In this document: in pieces, positions 11,657 through 23,800 of the stretch | Layout: the number at the start of each line of letters is the position of its first letter | Position numbering within the stretch: position 1 is the stretch's first letter | DNA from: Calliopum simillimum | Lineage: Eukaryota > Arthropoda > Insecta > Diptera > Lauxaniidae | Reading direction: 5' to 3' | Assembly: GCA_951812925.1 (NCBI GenBank) | Contig: OX638372.1 | Location: forward strand, 38,004,245-38,068,244 | Length of the DNA: 64,000 nt | Position numbers and translations under genes: made by a program | The notes under the pieces: generated by a model | The model's input: only the letters and a program-made list of their open reading frames with translations | Told to the model about the DNA's origin: nothing | Databases searched by the model: none

Positions 11657-12907
11657 GCGTTTAAGTTTTTCCTTGCATAGGAGGTGCTACGCCCACATCT
11701 CGAAATTGAATTAGACATCGCTATTGTAATTCGCTGCCTTAGGCAACTTTTGCAAGTTATCATAATGCAGATATGTCCTTATTCCCACATTTTTGTCTAT
11801 GCAATGTGGCAAGATTTTGAATTTTTTTCGATTTGCTTCACCATAGCGTACATAATGGGTAAAGAGCTTTGAGTGTTATGTTGTAGATTCCTTCCAAAGA
11901 TATCGTTAAATTGTTTCTGCTGATTTTTTCTTCTAACGCCCGTGGAGGTGTTGACAACGCTGTGTTACTCAGCCAGTAAAAGTAGTAATTCCTACTACGC
12001 GCGTATTGTTACGCCAAATTGTACTTAGGCCTCTGATACCGTAGTGTTTTGGTAAGCAGTGTCAGAAGTAGAAAAGAAACCGTTAAATTGCGTAAATAGG
12101 ATTATTGAGTCTTACGTCAATCAGTGAGGATTTGTCAACTATTGTATTGTTATGGTATTGTGTGGTACGTTAGAAAGTCCTTTTGATTGCCGCCACTCGA
12201 TTGTGTGTGATTTCCGGTTTTTTTTTTTTTTTTTGTTTAATATGTAAAGGACTTCCGACTTGTCTTACGATAATTGTAAAATAAATCACAAACAAAACAA
12301 AAGCTAAATGACGAAATTATTGGGAACTTTGAATTTTGCCTACAAATCGAAATAGCAAGGCGTAAACTTTAAAATTTTTCCAGATTGGCATATTACTATA
12401 AAAGAATGCTATTTTGGAATACCAATGTTTCAGTCATAGTATGGGCATTTTTTAGTTCTTTTAGGGTATAAAGCGATATTGTATATGGCGTTATCTTGAA
12501 AGAACTCACTCTCCAAAGACTTTTCTTCAAAAGAACTTTGCTGATGGCATTCGATGTAAAAACTTCTACAAACATTTTTCGTAACGTTCAGATATCGTCT
12601 TGAAAACAGCAAAAATTTAAAACCTCAATTTTCCAAAGCATCTACTTAACTACTTACTTAATTGAAACTGCATGTCCTTGGGTGCGTTAGATAGTATCAC
12701 AAAAAAAGTTCGAATGACCACCCCCAGTTTGAAAGCAAACATTGGAAGAATTTTAAGGAAAAAAACATTTTTTTTTTAAAATTCAGCCTGTAAATTCGAT
12801 GTTTTTTTTCATATATCTCCGCCATTTGACGTCCGATCAACAAGTATAGTATATCGTTGTAAATGTCTACATGGGCTGCATTTCATTCATAGATGTCATT
12901 TATCTCA
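11657..12907. other. No gene seen
   Basis: One isolated half-unit of the GGAGGTGC.ACGCCC repeat lies near 11678. The rest is AT-rich with only short ORFs and no recognised feature. Confidence 0.5.
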
Positions 12908-13396
12908 GATTTTTTTTTCGACTAGGTGTACTCTTTATCTCAGATTCTACCACCCTAAGGTGCCAAGGACACCTTATAAAATTGAAGCCCACGAAAAATC
13001 ATAAAATTTATCTCTGCGAAGTTTTCTGAAATTGTTGAAGTTGAAGAAGTTATAGCGAATCTAAAAGATCAGTACAAAATATGAAAAACAGGATGTTTCA
13101 AAATCGAATATCGCCCCCTAAGACTATGCAATATTTTTTTTATTTATTTGCAGCTATTTGAAATGTCAAATGTTGTAAAAAAAATTTATTGCATAGTCTT
13201 AGGGGGCGATATTCGTTTTTGAAACATCCTGTTTTTCACATTTTGTACTGAGCTTTTAGATTCGCTTTAACTTCTTCAACTTCAACAATTTGAAGAAACT
13301 TCGTAAAGATGAATTTTATGATTTTTTGTTGGCTTCAATTTTATAATGTGTCCTTAACACCTTAGGGTGAGTACAACTAGTCGAAAAAAAAAAATC
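12908..13396. mobile_element. Foldback MITE of about 490 bp
   Basis: GATTTTTTTTTCGACTAG at the left is the inverse of CTAGTCGAAAAAAAAAAATC at the right. The arms match closely over about 230 bp, including CACCCTAAGGTG, GTTGAAGTTGAAGAAGTTA and the innermost CCCCCTAAGACTATGCAATA near 13114-13133. The hairpin loop is near 13150. No ORF or clear target duplication was seen. Confidence 0.75.
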
Positions 13397-14560
13397 AAAC
13401 TTTCGCTTTTATTAATTTCGCACAAAACAAAAACAAGTCATTTGACCTAATGTGCATTGTTTGATTTTGGAAACTATACAATAAATTCGAAAACATCCGG
13501 AAAGTTGGTCCACTTTTTGCGATTTATTATCCATGACATGGGACACCTGTAGATGTTGCACACGAATAAATTCTCAGTATCATAAATCCACACAAAAATA
13601 TAATTATTCGCATCATTTGGAAAAATGAAAGAAATTACTAAAGAATTCATGGCACATTGGTTCTATAACTTGGTCGCCAAGCCTAGCATCCAAAAGTTTC
13701 TGATTTTAAATAATGGTCTGATCCGATAGAAAAATATCGACCCGTCGCAATTTCACTGGTATTTTATCTCCATCGATTTTTAACTTAAAAACAATCCCTT
13801 AAAAAAATTGTCAATGGCCAAATGATTTGGTTAAACTCTTTTAGGATGCTCAATTCAGCATAGCAGGATACTTGCAGGATCTTTTATAACGCGGGGCGCA
13901 GGAGTTGGTTCAAATAAAAGGGGTATCCTGTCCAAAACTGGATACTTGGCTTAGCTATCTTCTTACTGTATAAAAACGTTCTTGTGGATGTTTGTCATCG
14001 CTTACCGCCTTAACCTGTTAACGTATTTAAACCAAATTCTTACCGTATGTTTTTAAGTGCTCCGATTGCTTTTACATTCATATGAGGGGGATATGACAAG
14101 GAGGTGTTGTACCCCCCATATCAAAACCCACAAAATAATTAGTACTTTTGCGTTTTTTTGTCATCATGTCAAGCCATATTTAAACTATATTTTCATCATA
14201 TGTGCGCCTTACTTCTAAAGGTTAATATAGTAAAAAAGGGGGAATAAAATGATGGGGTGTTGCACTCCACATACAAAAACTGTATGCAAAAAAAAAAGCT
14301 ATATCTCCACACCTATGGCAGGTATCAATCACACCGCAATGCATGGATGAATAAGGTATTTACCAGTGACCTTCACTCACTTTATTCATTTCTTTAAGCA
14401 CAGAAAACAATTCTGCAAAGTACTAAATTCTACCAGTTTAAAAAAGATTTAAAGACCCACACAAATTTATGCATGACAGAAAAAACTAACTTTTTTTCTA
14501 GAACACTTAGAAACAAGTTATTTATTACAATATATTTGCACAATCGGTAAAACTTAATTA
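13397..14560. other. No gene seen
   Basis: AT-rich sequence without a recognisable coding domain, RNA gene or element end. Its right end is the 3' flank of gene A. Confidence 0.5.
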
Positions 14561-14565
14561 ACTTA

Positions 14566-14596
14566 TTTATTACTCCTTAATGTTACGACTTTTATT
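14566..14596 (-). terminator. Candidate poly(A) signals of gene A
   Basis: On the minus strand AATAAA occurs at 14591-14596, just after the stop codon, and again at 14566-14571. The second, with its flank, is also kept 3' of gene D (near 37854-37859), which shows that the duplicated module includes the 3' flank. Which site is used is unknown. Confidence 0.4.
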
Positions 14597-14602
14597 CCTA
14601 TC

Positions 14603-15880
14603 CTAAACATGACATACCGTAGATGCCTCATTAACATCTGATGTTTGTGGCTGTTGCAAAAATATTTCTTCTTGCAACTTTTGCTGTTTTGCTGCTAATT
14701 TTTCATCTGATTTGTTATGGGTTTTTAAGTGTGTTCGCAAAGCAACCGCCTGTATGAAACGTTTGCCACAAGTTTGGCATTCATGTGGTTTCTCTCCAGT
14801 ATGGCGCATTTCATGATGCTTTAAAGTATCAGCTTTACCAAAAGTTTGATCACAATATCCACATGCAAATCGGCGTATACCTTTATGTACAATACGAACA
14901 TGTAGGCCTAAGTTGGCGGAACTATTAAAAACACTTGTGCAAAGTTGGCACGGCCACTGCTTTTCTTTTGTATGATAATTTAAATGTACATTCAATTCCT
15001 TGATAGTCGTCTTCTTCATACCACAAAATTTACATTCAAACTTTTTGATGCCAGCATGCCGCAATTGATGTTCTTTAAATGTACGCTGTGAAGTATAACG
15101 TTTACCACATTGTTCGCAATGGTATGGATATAACTCTTTGGGAAAGTGCTTGTAACGATGTTCTCGTAGTTGAGTTACATTCTGAAAGATACGCCCACAA
15201 TCTTCACAAACGTATGTCATGCGTGGAGCTTGGTTTTCGGTATGTTTAAGTCGAAAATGAGCTCGGTAACTATCTGTGCGTGTAAATTTTTTTTCGCAAC
15301 CTTCAAATGAGCATGTGAATTCATCCATTTGTGGTCTATGTTTTGTGTCTATATGAACTTTAAGACGACAAGCTTTGTCATATGCCCGATCACACATTTT
15401 GCAAGCGAATTCTTTGAGACCTTGGTGAGTTCGCATGTGCGCTTCCAGATTCTCTTGACTCAAACAACGGCGAGTACATTGTGTGCATTGTATCATAACT
15501 CGTTTTTCTGCAGTATTTGCAAAATCAGGTGGTTGTTTCGCCTTATGTTGTTTATCATGCTTTTTTGGAATCTTTTTTGTTGGAATTTTGATTATTTTTC
15601 TACTTTTAACATTGATTAATTCATCAACACTGCTTTCTGTTTCATTTTCTGAAAGTGACTCTGGGTCATTTGTCGTTGTGCCATCTGCTGTATCATATTT
15701 AATTTTTTTTGCTTTTGCTTTAATAAGAGTCTCTTCGTTTGTATCATCGGTACAGTCCTTGTATTCGAATGAATCTTTGTAGTCTTCGTTGTCTTCACCA
15801 AAACTTGAAAGGCTAGCTGTATCTATTTCTTGTTTAAACTCATTTAATTCTTCTTCCTTGCTTGCAATTACTGAAGGTAT
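14603..15880 (-). CDS. Gene A exon 2: nine C2H2 zinc fingers (type 1 ZAD-C2H2)
   Basis: This exon encodes 425 residues of a 579-aa protein, a probable nuclear DNA-binding regulator. It begins after the acceptor TTACAG with IPSVIASKEEE, continues through an acidic linker and a basic stretch (IPTKKIPKKHDK), then nine C2H2 fingers at about residues 286-542: CTQC, CKMC, CSFEGC, CEDC, CEQC, CKFC, CQLC, CGYC and CQTC starts. HTGEKPH links fingers 8 and 9. A short Q-rich tail ends at CHV. Finger 1 has Cys (RRC) in place of the usual aromatic residue. Exon 1 joins in phase 0 across a 124-bp intron (15881-16004). The arrangement resembles grauzone-like ZAD proteins, but I assign no symbol. Confidence 0.93.
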   Translation of the reverse strand: MPSVIASKEEELNEFKQEIDTASLSSFGEDNEDYKDSFEYKDCTDDTNEETLIKAKAKKIKYDTADGTTTNDPESLSENETESSVDELINVKSRKIIKIPTKKIPKKHDKQHKAKQPPDFANTAEKRVMIQCTQCTRRCLSQENLEAHMRTHQGLKEFACKMCDRAYDKACRLKVHIDTKHRPQMDEFTCSFEGCEKKFTRTDSYRAHFRLKHTENQAPRMTYVCEDCGRIFQNVTQLREHRYKHFPKELYPYHCEQCGKRYTSQRTFKEHQLRHAGIKKFECKFCGMKKTTIKELNVHLNYHTKEKQWPCQLCTSVFNSSANLGLHVRIVHKGIRRFACGYCDQTFGKADTLKHHEMRHTGEKPHECQTCGKRFIQAVALRTHLKTHNKSDEKLAAKQQKLQEEIFLQQPQTSDVNEASTVCHV

Positions 15881-16004
15881 CTGTAATAAAGAAAAATGTA
15901 TATATGTATGTTTATTCGAGGGATAGGATTGAATAACTACAATAAAAACAGCTAAATAGTAAAAAAAAACAGATGTTATGCATACACATTCACTCATTTA
16001 TTAC

Positions 16005-16466
16005 CAAATTTATTTCATCATGCTCTTCTGACTTTAACCATTCAGGATTTTTTATATCCCTTTCATTTATTTCTATCTTGTCTTGTTGCTCCACTACATC
16101 GTTTTCATGAGTATCAATTTGCTCATCAGATACTACATTTTTTGCCAAGTTCACTGTAGACTTTTCTGGCCCGCTACTCTTAATTACATCCAAAATGTTA
16201 TCCAACGTTTGTTTTGATTGCAAGCACAAGGAACGAAATTCTTTAAAGTTTTCAAATTTTTGAAAACATAATTGGCACAGGAATTTTGGATAACTATCCT
16301 TTTTATTGACTACTGCAGAAGTTAGAAGAGAAATCAACTTGGGCAGCTCCTTGTTATGACTGATATTGTATTTCTGTCCTTTAGTCGCAGAATTTTTTTC
16401 TATCTTTACTAGGCATGTGCGGCAAAAGGAGTGGATATTTTTACGACTTATTACTTGTGTCTTCAT
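16005..16466 (-). CDS. Gene A exon 1: ZAD domain
   Basis: This exon encodes residues 1-154, starting at MKTQVISRKNIHSFCRTCL. The ZAD zinc site is Cys15/Cys18 (CRTC) and Cys64/Cys67 (CQLC); helical residues follow to about 92. In this family ZAD mediates protein dimerisation. The rest is an acidic linker (KIEINERDI..). The donor is AATTTG|GTAATA at 16005/16004; 462 nt makes the join phase 0. Exons 1 of B, C and E end at the same kind of TTG|GTAATT donor, which supports this boundary. The start Met is shared by all paralogues. Confidence 0.92.
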
Positions 16467-16655
16467 TTTTATTTAAATCTAGAACAACTTTTTTTGACCA
16501 GAACGTAAACAATAAAAAAAAATACAAAACTTTCAAGTTACAGTGACGTTTAGAGATGTACAATAACAAAACATTAAATTCTCGATAACTTTGATCTGTT
16601 ATCTGTGATATCACTATTGGGCAATGCTGCCAGACCAGAAAATTAAATCAACCCT
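16467..16655 (-). promoter_or_regulatory. Duplicated 5' flank of gene A
   Basis: The block directly upstream of the start codon is shared with genes B, C and D: on the plus strand GACCAGAACGTAAACAATA, then GAGATGTACAATAACAAAAC, then CAATGCTGCCAG and CAGAAAATT. Conservation across four paralogues suggests core promoter and 5' UTR. In A the DRE-like site is reduced to CTCGATAAC. Confidence 0.55.
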
Positions 16656-17825
16656 TTATGCCGTTTGTGTTTGAAAATCACATAGAAATTGCCGTCCTCT
16701 TTCAATAACATTACATTGCTGTCGGGAAAAGTACAGGCATTGGTTTTGTCGCACCAATAATTGTATTCCGGCCTGTTCCGTAATCCGTGTAATTTCAATT
16801 ACTTTTAATTTCGAAGACTTGTTGATTACTTTTTATTTTCGATGTGGATGTGAAGCCTATTCAACGACTGTTCAAGACTTTTAACTTTTCACAGTAGAAA
16901 CGCAAACTTTTTAGCTGTCACTTAAAAAATACACACAAGTAAACAAGATTTATGAATCAAAATGCTTTTTATTAAATTTATAAACTTTAATTGAGTTTCA
17001 CGTTAACAACGGCTGCTGCAATGCACTTGAAATTATAACTGCTCGCAATTTTGTCTGTCAAAATATTGTATTAGACGAGATGCCCAATTATGGGGTTTCC
17101 TCTGATTTGAGGGAATTTCAGAAAGTTTTTTTTCATGCTCAGTGCATTTTATTGGGTTAATTAGATGTTCTATTGCAATTTAAGAAATAAAATCAGGTGG
17201 CATCCTATTTTCGAACTATTCTTACTAACACCATGATATAATGAAATGTCAAATAATTCACACAAACACTGACTTCGAAAATGCCAATTTGCCGACTTTT
17301 TACTTGTCATCGGAAAAAATATTTTTTTAGTTAGAGTTTTTTATTTCAGCAATATTAATAATATTACATTTGCAATAAAAATTAGAATTACTCGCTTAAA
17401 AAGGGAAAAACTCTGGAGCTTATACATGTGTATTTTTTTTCTCAATTTGATCGAAAAAACAGCTTTAAAAAAGCAAAATTAATTGAAAAGTCGTAGCATA
17501 ATGCCGACTTTTCAAAAAGTTTTGCATTCCACTTTATACCCACTTTCACGTGAAAGTGGAATTGGGAACAGGGCGGATTGTATGTGTTTCTCGTCCCTGC
17601 ATAAATACTAAGAGGAAGAATTTCAAGCGCTTCTGAGCCAAGTACTTTAAAACACAATGATTTTTTGTAAGGCTTCAGTAAGAACAACATGAGTTCGAGC
17701 TCAGCACTTTTTTGCCTCATTTGTTTTATTTGTATTTTATTTCACTTTTTTATTTTCTTTTCTCTTATTTATTTACTTTTGCTTATTTGAATTGAAACTG
17801 GGGTGGAATCGGCTAAAGTAATAGT
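16656..17825. other. Intergenic, no gene seen
   Basis: About 1.2 kb of AT-rich sequence. CTGTTCCGTAATCYG.GT near 16779-16797 recurs near 37385-37402, upstream of pseudogene D's 3' end, so part is repetitive. A small CACTTTCACGTGAAAGTG hairpin lies near 17542-17559. No coding domain was recognised. Confidence 0.45.
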
Positions 17826-18136
17826 TGTATGTATGTATTCTCCTTTAACTCCTAGGAGGAGCCTATGCTGCTGTCGACGTTTTCGATGTCATCACTGCTA
17901 GCTTTGAACGTGACGTCATTTCTGTTTGCGTTCAGCTTCATGCTTTTAGTCTTTGATGCGTTGATTTTTAGGTCGGCCTTCTGGGATTCCCAGACAAAGT
18001 CTTCAATCTTGCTTTGCATATCTGAGTGTTTGGACTATAGAACTCAAATGTCGTCAGCGTAGTCGAGATCTTCTAGATGTTCGGTAAAACTCCATTGGAT
18101 ACCCCTTTTGGCCTTATTTAGAGCTTTATCTAGGAT
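17826..18136 (-). mobile_element. Internally deleted RTE-like LINE copy
   Basis: The sequence matches the LINE at 35936-37013 in two separated pieces: its 3' end (tail GTATGTATGTA and CTCCTTTAACTCCTAGGAGG) followed directly by the region encoding the end of the RT domain (near 36539-36808). About 560 bp between them is missing. Orientation is minus. It lies beside the 3' end of gene B, roughly as the full copy lies 5' of gene C. Confidence 0.75.
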
Positions 18137-18243
18137 ATCAGTTCCGTACGTTAATTTTGTATATCAGCATTTGTTTACATATACTCAAATTTACTCGTTA
18201 CGTCTCGTCACTCCTATTTTGGTAAGACCTTTTGCTGTTTCGC
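18137..18243. repeat. Block shared by the 3' flanks of genes B and C
   Basis: ATATCAG.ATT.GTTTACATATA, TTTACT.GTTACGTCTCGTCAC and the following CCTTTTGCTGTTTCGCTTAC occur 3' of both gene B and gene C (32180-32316), with a further copy at 31861-31985. Gene E lacks it: in E the reading frame continues here instead. Confidence 0.65.
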
Positions 18244-19404
18244 TTACAACTTATCACCCCCTTTATTGTGCGTTTTTAAATGTGTGCGCAATGAGACTAC
18301 TCGAATAAAACGTTTGCCACAAACATCACATGCATGTGGTTTCTCTCCAGTATGCCGCATTTCATGATGTTTTAACGTTTTGGCGTCACTAAAACATTGA
18401 TCACAATGACGACACGCAAAGGGACGTATACCTTTATGAACAGCACGAACATGTAAACCCAAATTTGCAGATCTGATAAAAACGCTAGGGCAATGTGGGC
18501 AATGCCATTGCTTTTCTTTAGTATGATGATTAATATGGGTACGCAATTCAGTAATCGTAGTTTTTTTCGCACCACAAATTGTACATTCAAAATTTTTTAT
18601 ACCCGCATGGCGCATTTGGTGTTCTTTTAAAGTACGCTGTGTAGTATAACGTTTTCCACATTGTTCACAATGATATGGATACTCTTCCTTGGATACATGG
18701 TTTAAACGATGCACCCGCAATGCAGTATTACCTTTAAAGGTGCGACCACAATGTTCGCACATATAAGTTGTCATTGGTGGCTGTGCATCGGTATGACATT
18801 TTCGATAATGCGCTCGATAAGTTCCATTTCGTTGAAATATTTTGCCGCAACCTTCAAACGAACATGTGATTTCTACATGCACATCGTTTATGTGAGCTTT
18901 TAAACGCAATGCCTGTGTGTAACCACGATGACATTGATTACATTGAAATGGCTTTAGACCTTGATGAATTCGTATATGCGCATCTAAATTCTCCTGGTTC
19001 CTGCACCAACGTGTACAATGCGGACACTTAAATTTTGACTCACGTTTTCTTGTCGTTTCAACCGATGTACCTGCATTTTCATCTTTACGACGTCCACCTC
19101 GCTTTTTAGGAATCTTATTAGCAGGTTTTTCACATTCAAACTCTTCAGATTCAGTATCAGCAACAAAGGAATCATCTTGATCTTGGTCCTCAGTTTCAAT
19201 ATCTGAAACCGATTGAGTACTATCTTTTATACAATCGTTTGTGATTTGTACATCATGTTGAACGCTTTCCATTAATATTTCGCAACAGTTTTTGTATTCA
19301 AATGTTTTTTTATTATCCAAATTTGTATCCGTGCCGTTTATGGCAATGTCATTTTCCTCCTTGAATTCAATCACATCATCTGAATTTATGAGTATAGAAG
19401 CAAT
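18244..19404 (-). CDS. Gene B exon 2: nine C2H2 zinc fingers (type 2)
   Basis: This exon encodes 386 residues of a predicted 546-aa protein. It starts after the acceptor TTACAG with IASILINSDD (upstream of the first GTG/ATG-like codon), followed by an acidic linker, a basic RGGRRKDEN stretch, and nine fingers at about residues 287-539 (CPHC, CNQC, CSFEGC, CEHC, CEQC, CTIC, CPHC, CRHC, CDVC starts). It ends KGGDKL at a TAA where gene E has a Ser codon and a Q-rich tail. A QEAD tetrapeptide between fingers 2 and 3 of E is missing here and in C. Finger 8 (DQCFSDAKTL) differs from C and E at likely DNA-contact positions. Confidence 0.92.
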   Translation of the reverse strand: MASILINSDDVIEFKEENDIAINGTDTNLDNKKTFEYKNCCEILMESVQHDVQITNDCIKDSTQSVSDIETEDQDQDDSFVADTESEEFECEKPANKIPKKRGGRRKDENAGTSVETTRKRESKFKCPHCTRWCRNQENLDAHIRIHQGLKPFQCNQCHRGYTQALRLKAHINDVHVEITCSFEGCGKIFQRNGTYRAHYRKCHTDAQPPMTTYMCEHCGRTFKGNTALRVHRLNHVSKEEYPYHCEQCGKRYTTQRTLKEHQMRHAGIKNFECTICGAKKTTITELRTHINHHTKEKQWHCPHCPSVFIRSANLGLHVRAVHKGIRPFACRHCDQCFSDAKTLKHHEMRHTGEKPHACDVCGKRFIRVVSLRTHLKTHNKGGDKL

Positions 19405-19640
19405 CTGTAATCATAAGAATAAGTATTTATTATTATTATTATTATTATTTTCTTTATTTTCGTTTATATCAATATTGACAAAGTATTTCGTGTAAAGGTT
19501 TACAAGCATGGCATGATATCTGCCGTCTGCCGGTTTAAACTACAAAAATTAGTTTTACTTAATAAGTATTTAGTATTATTAAATTAAATACAGCATTAAG
19601 GTTATCAAAAGATTATTTTAACGTAGGGGCCATTACGTAT

Positions 19641-20500
19641 TGTATCCATATCTAGGGGAATGTCGTCAGGGTTGGGCCACTGCTATTTCTCGTATATGAC
19701 ACGTTCTGCCATCTGTGTTATAGCGTCGAATTATTGTTCTCGATGCCAGAAAACTTTTTTAATCATTACTTGTCACCGAGTTGGTTAGTAAAAATTTTTG
19801 TGCCTTCGTGTAGTTTTTGATAGTTCAAAAAATTTTGTAAGAGCAGTGAAAAATGACTCGAAACTTGAAAAAGAACAATACCACCGAAAAAGTAAGTATA
19901 TATATCCATTAAGGGGTGAACCATTATCAAGTTCCTAAAGGGAAAATTAGATTCCCTAACCTGTTCACATGTAGTATTGAGTGGTCGAAAAACACGCTTG
20001 TCGTCAGGGTTGGGCCACATCAATTTTTATTTAGAATCAGTAAAATAACATCACTGAATCGGTTTTTCGGAACACAGAACATTAACATTACAGTTTTGGA
20101 TACCCCCATAGTTAACACGAACGGAAAAGTAGCGAGTTCTATGGGCAAGCACGAGAAAACAACGAGTGAAACGCACGAAGAACTATCGACTTCTTCTCGA
20201 AATTCGACTTCTTCGTCTCATGCGTCCACCCTTTCTACGATTTTGTCATTGGTCGGGCCTTTGCAAGCGGCCGCGCCAACAGTGAAATCTAATCGGGGAC
20301 GCCGCCCGAGGAAAAACACGTTCTTAACCTCCCCAGAGAACCGCGAAGAGTTACGTAAATAGCAACAGATGCCCGATGCTTCGAAAACGCCTAAAAAAGT
20401 CTGAATCGAAATAATTCAATCGCATGCATTGAATGCAAGCGAGACGTGCACTTGAAGTGTCAATCTCACAAAAAGTTACTATGTATGCTCAAATTGCGAT
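19641..20500 (+). other. Unassigned insertion with ORF 19916-20362
   Basis: This part of the gene B intron is absent from C and E. On the plus strand ATGACTCGAAACTTG near 19853 is followed by a consensus donor GTAAGTATA, like the first exon of another gene. A 148-codon frame (19916-20362) has a Ser/Thr-rich segment and an AT-hook-like NRGRRPRKN. Just downstream, in another frame, comes ACIECKRDVHLKCQSHKK, a Cys/His cluster. A perfect 20-bp direct repeat begins TGTCGTCAGGG at 19661 and 19999. It may be a remnant of a transposon gene; I do not recognise the family. Confidence 0.4.
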
Positions 20501-20815
20501 TCAGATTAATGTTATTATGGAGATTTGTATAATCGAATGCTTTTAGTGGTCCTAAAAACATTAAGCAAAAAAAAATTCCAGTGCGCAATTATTTCTAGGT
20601 CTTCATACATTTTTTGACAAATTTACTGTACTAATTATTCTATTAAAAAATAAACATAAGAAAAAATTTTTCATTTCATAGAATTATATTATCAAAATAA
20701 TTAGGGAAATAATTTTTTTGATTTTTACTGTGATCTATTTCGTGATTCCAAAATAAATGACAAGGTATTGGATATTAAAAATAGAATTCAATTTTAAGAC
20801 TTTATCCCATGGTAC

Positions 20816-23800
20816 AATTATCTCATGATACAATTGTGTGAAAATAAACTCTAAGGAACGGTTTAATTCTGTTCTCTTAAAATTTACTTTTTATGATAAA
20901 AATTTTATCATACCGTTCTGTGTTTTATTTATTAATTTCGGTCTTCAGAATAAATCTTGCAGACTATAATAATTAAATTAAATAAAACAAATAAATTAAG
21001 CTTAAATAAGTTTAAACTTAAATTAAAATTTAACAAATGGGAATAATTATTACAAATACGAATACTAAGCAATCGTTTTATTAAGAGCATAATTTGTCCT
21101 ATGGACTTGATCTTCAAACATACGATTATGTCTTAAATTTCTATAAGGTACATATAGCAGAAATGAATCGAAAATCTACTTACAATTAATTTTACCAGAC
21201 AAAATATTATACACAAAAGTAAAAGAAGAGGACACACAACGATCTTTTAAAGAGTGTAGCCCCAAGAGTTTTCGTCTTGAATCATAGCAAGGAACTCCAA
21301 CTGGCCACTGCAGTTTATACAATGCAAACCTAGTAAAATTTATTTGAATTTTTTCAATTCTATCTGAACTATCAGTATAGAAGGGATCCCAAATAATTGA
21401 GCAATACTCCAGAATGCTTCTTACCAAGGAAATATATAGAGCTTTCACTCACGGTGTGCCTTAACCCGTTCTAAATCGGACGTCGTAGCACATCAAACTT
21501 TTTTCCAGATTCTGTTTACTTATCGTTGAAATGATGTATAAAAAAATTTTCACTCGTGACTCCTCGACTAAATTTTGAGAAAATCGCTTTTCCAATTGGG
21601 GCATTTTCCCATACAAAAAGAAAAAAAAAATTTTTTTAACTACATTAAAGAAAAATTTATATAATCACATTCGATGTGTTTTGCGATGCTAAGCGCGAAT
21701 CCAATCTCAGAATTGCTCTATCGTGTATAGTTTATGAGATATTGTAACCTAAAAACCAAAAAAAGTCGTTTTTTGCCATTTTTTGAAGCTAGATAACTAT
21801 GTAACATATCATTTATTCATCAAATATGGCTTAAATACGTGAAAGCTCCAATCTTTTCCTTTAAAACCTATTTTAGATTATATTTATATCTTCATGCTTC
21901 TAAGAGATATCATAGACCGAAATATTGTCAAAACGGGTTTTTTGCACTTTTGTGTCTTTTTAGGTTAGGATATCTTTGAGGAAAAAAAAGATATCAACAT
22001 AATTTAAATAAGGTTTTAAAGGCAAAGATTAGGACTTTAAAGTTGTTTACCAGACTTAACGAAATTAAAATTTCTTTCACATTTTAAACATGTTCAACGA
22101 ACCGACCATTTCAAAATTCGGCCGTATGCCATACACGTAACAACACTCGGGGTGTCAAACGGCTGAATTTAGAAGTTGTCGGTTCGTTGAACATGTTTAA
22201 AATGTGAAAGAAATTTAAATTTCGTTAAATCTGGTAAACAACTTTAAAGTCCTTATCTTTGCCTTTAAAACCTTATTTAAATTATGTTGATATCTTTTTT
22301 TTCCTCAAAGATATCCTAACCTAAAAAGACACAAAAGTGCAAAAAACCCGTTTTGACAATATTTCGGTCTATGATATCTCTTAGAAGCATGAAGATATAA
22401 ATATAATCTAAAATAGGTTTTAAAGGAAAAGATTAGAGCTTTCACGTATTTAAGCCATATTTGATGAATAAATGATATGTTACATAGTTATCTAGCTTCA
22501 AAAAATGGCAAAAAACGACTTTTTTTGGTTTTTAGGTTACAATATCTAATAAACTATACACGATAGAGCAATTCTGAGATTGGATTCGCGCTAAGCATCG
22601 CAAAACACATCGATTGTGACTATTTTAATTTTTGTTTAATGTAGTTAAAAAATTCTTTTTTTTCTTTTTGTATGGGAAAATGCCCCAATTGGAAAAGCGA
22701 TTTTCTCAAAATTTAGTCGAGGAGTCACGAGTGAAAATTTTTTTATACATCATTTGAACGATAAGTAAACAGAATCTGTAAAAAAATTTGATGTGCTACG
22801 ACGTCCGGTTTAGAACGGGTTAAGGCACACCGTGCACTGTCATGGGGTCTTTAAAATATAAAGAATATCTTTTGATAAAGCCTAACATAGCATAAGATTT
22901 AGAAACAGCATAATCATAATGAGATTTAAATGTGTAGCTTGAATCAAAAATTACTCCAAGGTCCATAATTTCTTGTTTACGCAGTAATAACTTATTAAGT
23001 ATTGATACAATAATCAAATGTTTTGGGTTCAGCACACTTCGCAAAAGAAACAATACAACATTTATTAAATTTAATGCTAGGTTATTGCATAGGTTATTGC
23101 ACTACTGATTAAAAGAGGATAAGTCACTCTGCAACAACATATAGTCAGTATCACAAGATATCTTGCGAAATAATTTGACATCATCTGCAAAAAGTAGACA
23201 AATGGAGTGTTTAATGACTCTTGGTAAGTCGCTAATAAATAATATGAATAAATGTGGACCACAATGTGTATCCTGCGGAATACCAGACGATGCATCAATT
23301 GCAGTATAAGAAATAGTATTTCCAATTTTAACAAATAGTTTACGCTTTGGCAAAAAACTTTCAAAAAATTTTATGAGCAAATCTGAAAGACCATATATTT
23401 TAAATTTTTTTAAAAGAATTAAATGATCAACTTTATCAAAAGCTTTCGAGAAATCTGTGTAAATGACATCAAGTTGCTTATGATCTACCATGGCTGCAAT
23501 ATATATTTATATTTTGAAATCAATGTCAGATTTGTGCAAGTGCCATGTTAAGCTTCACATATAGCTTCACTTACATGGTTAAACAGTTTATTTCTGATAA
23601 TTATATCAAATAACTTTGCGAAAGTAGGCTGCTTTACAATAGCTCTTTAATTGCATACATCACTACGATCGCCAGATTTGTATATGGGAGCAATGATACA
23701 AATTTTCCAAATATCGAAATAAACCAGACTTAAAACAAGAATTAAATAAATTAGTTAAGGGTTTAACAATATTACTAGCACAGTTTTTAAAAAACATGGG

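Noticed and set aside
15329..15782. Plus-strand ORFs across gene A exon 2
   Set aside because: They are antisense shadows of the zinc-finger frame; the same happens over genes B, C and D.
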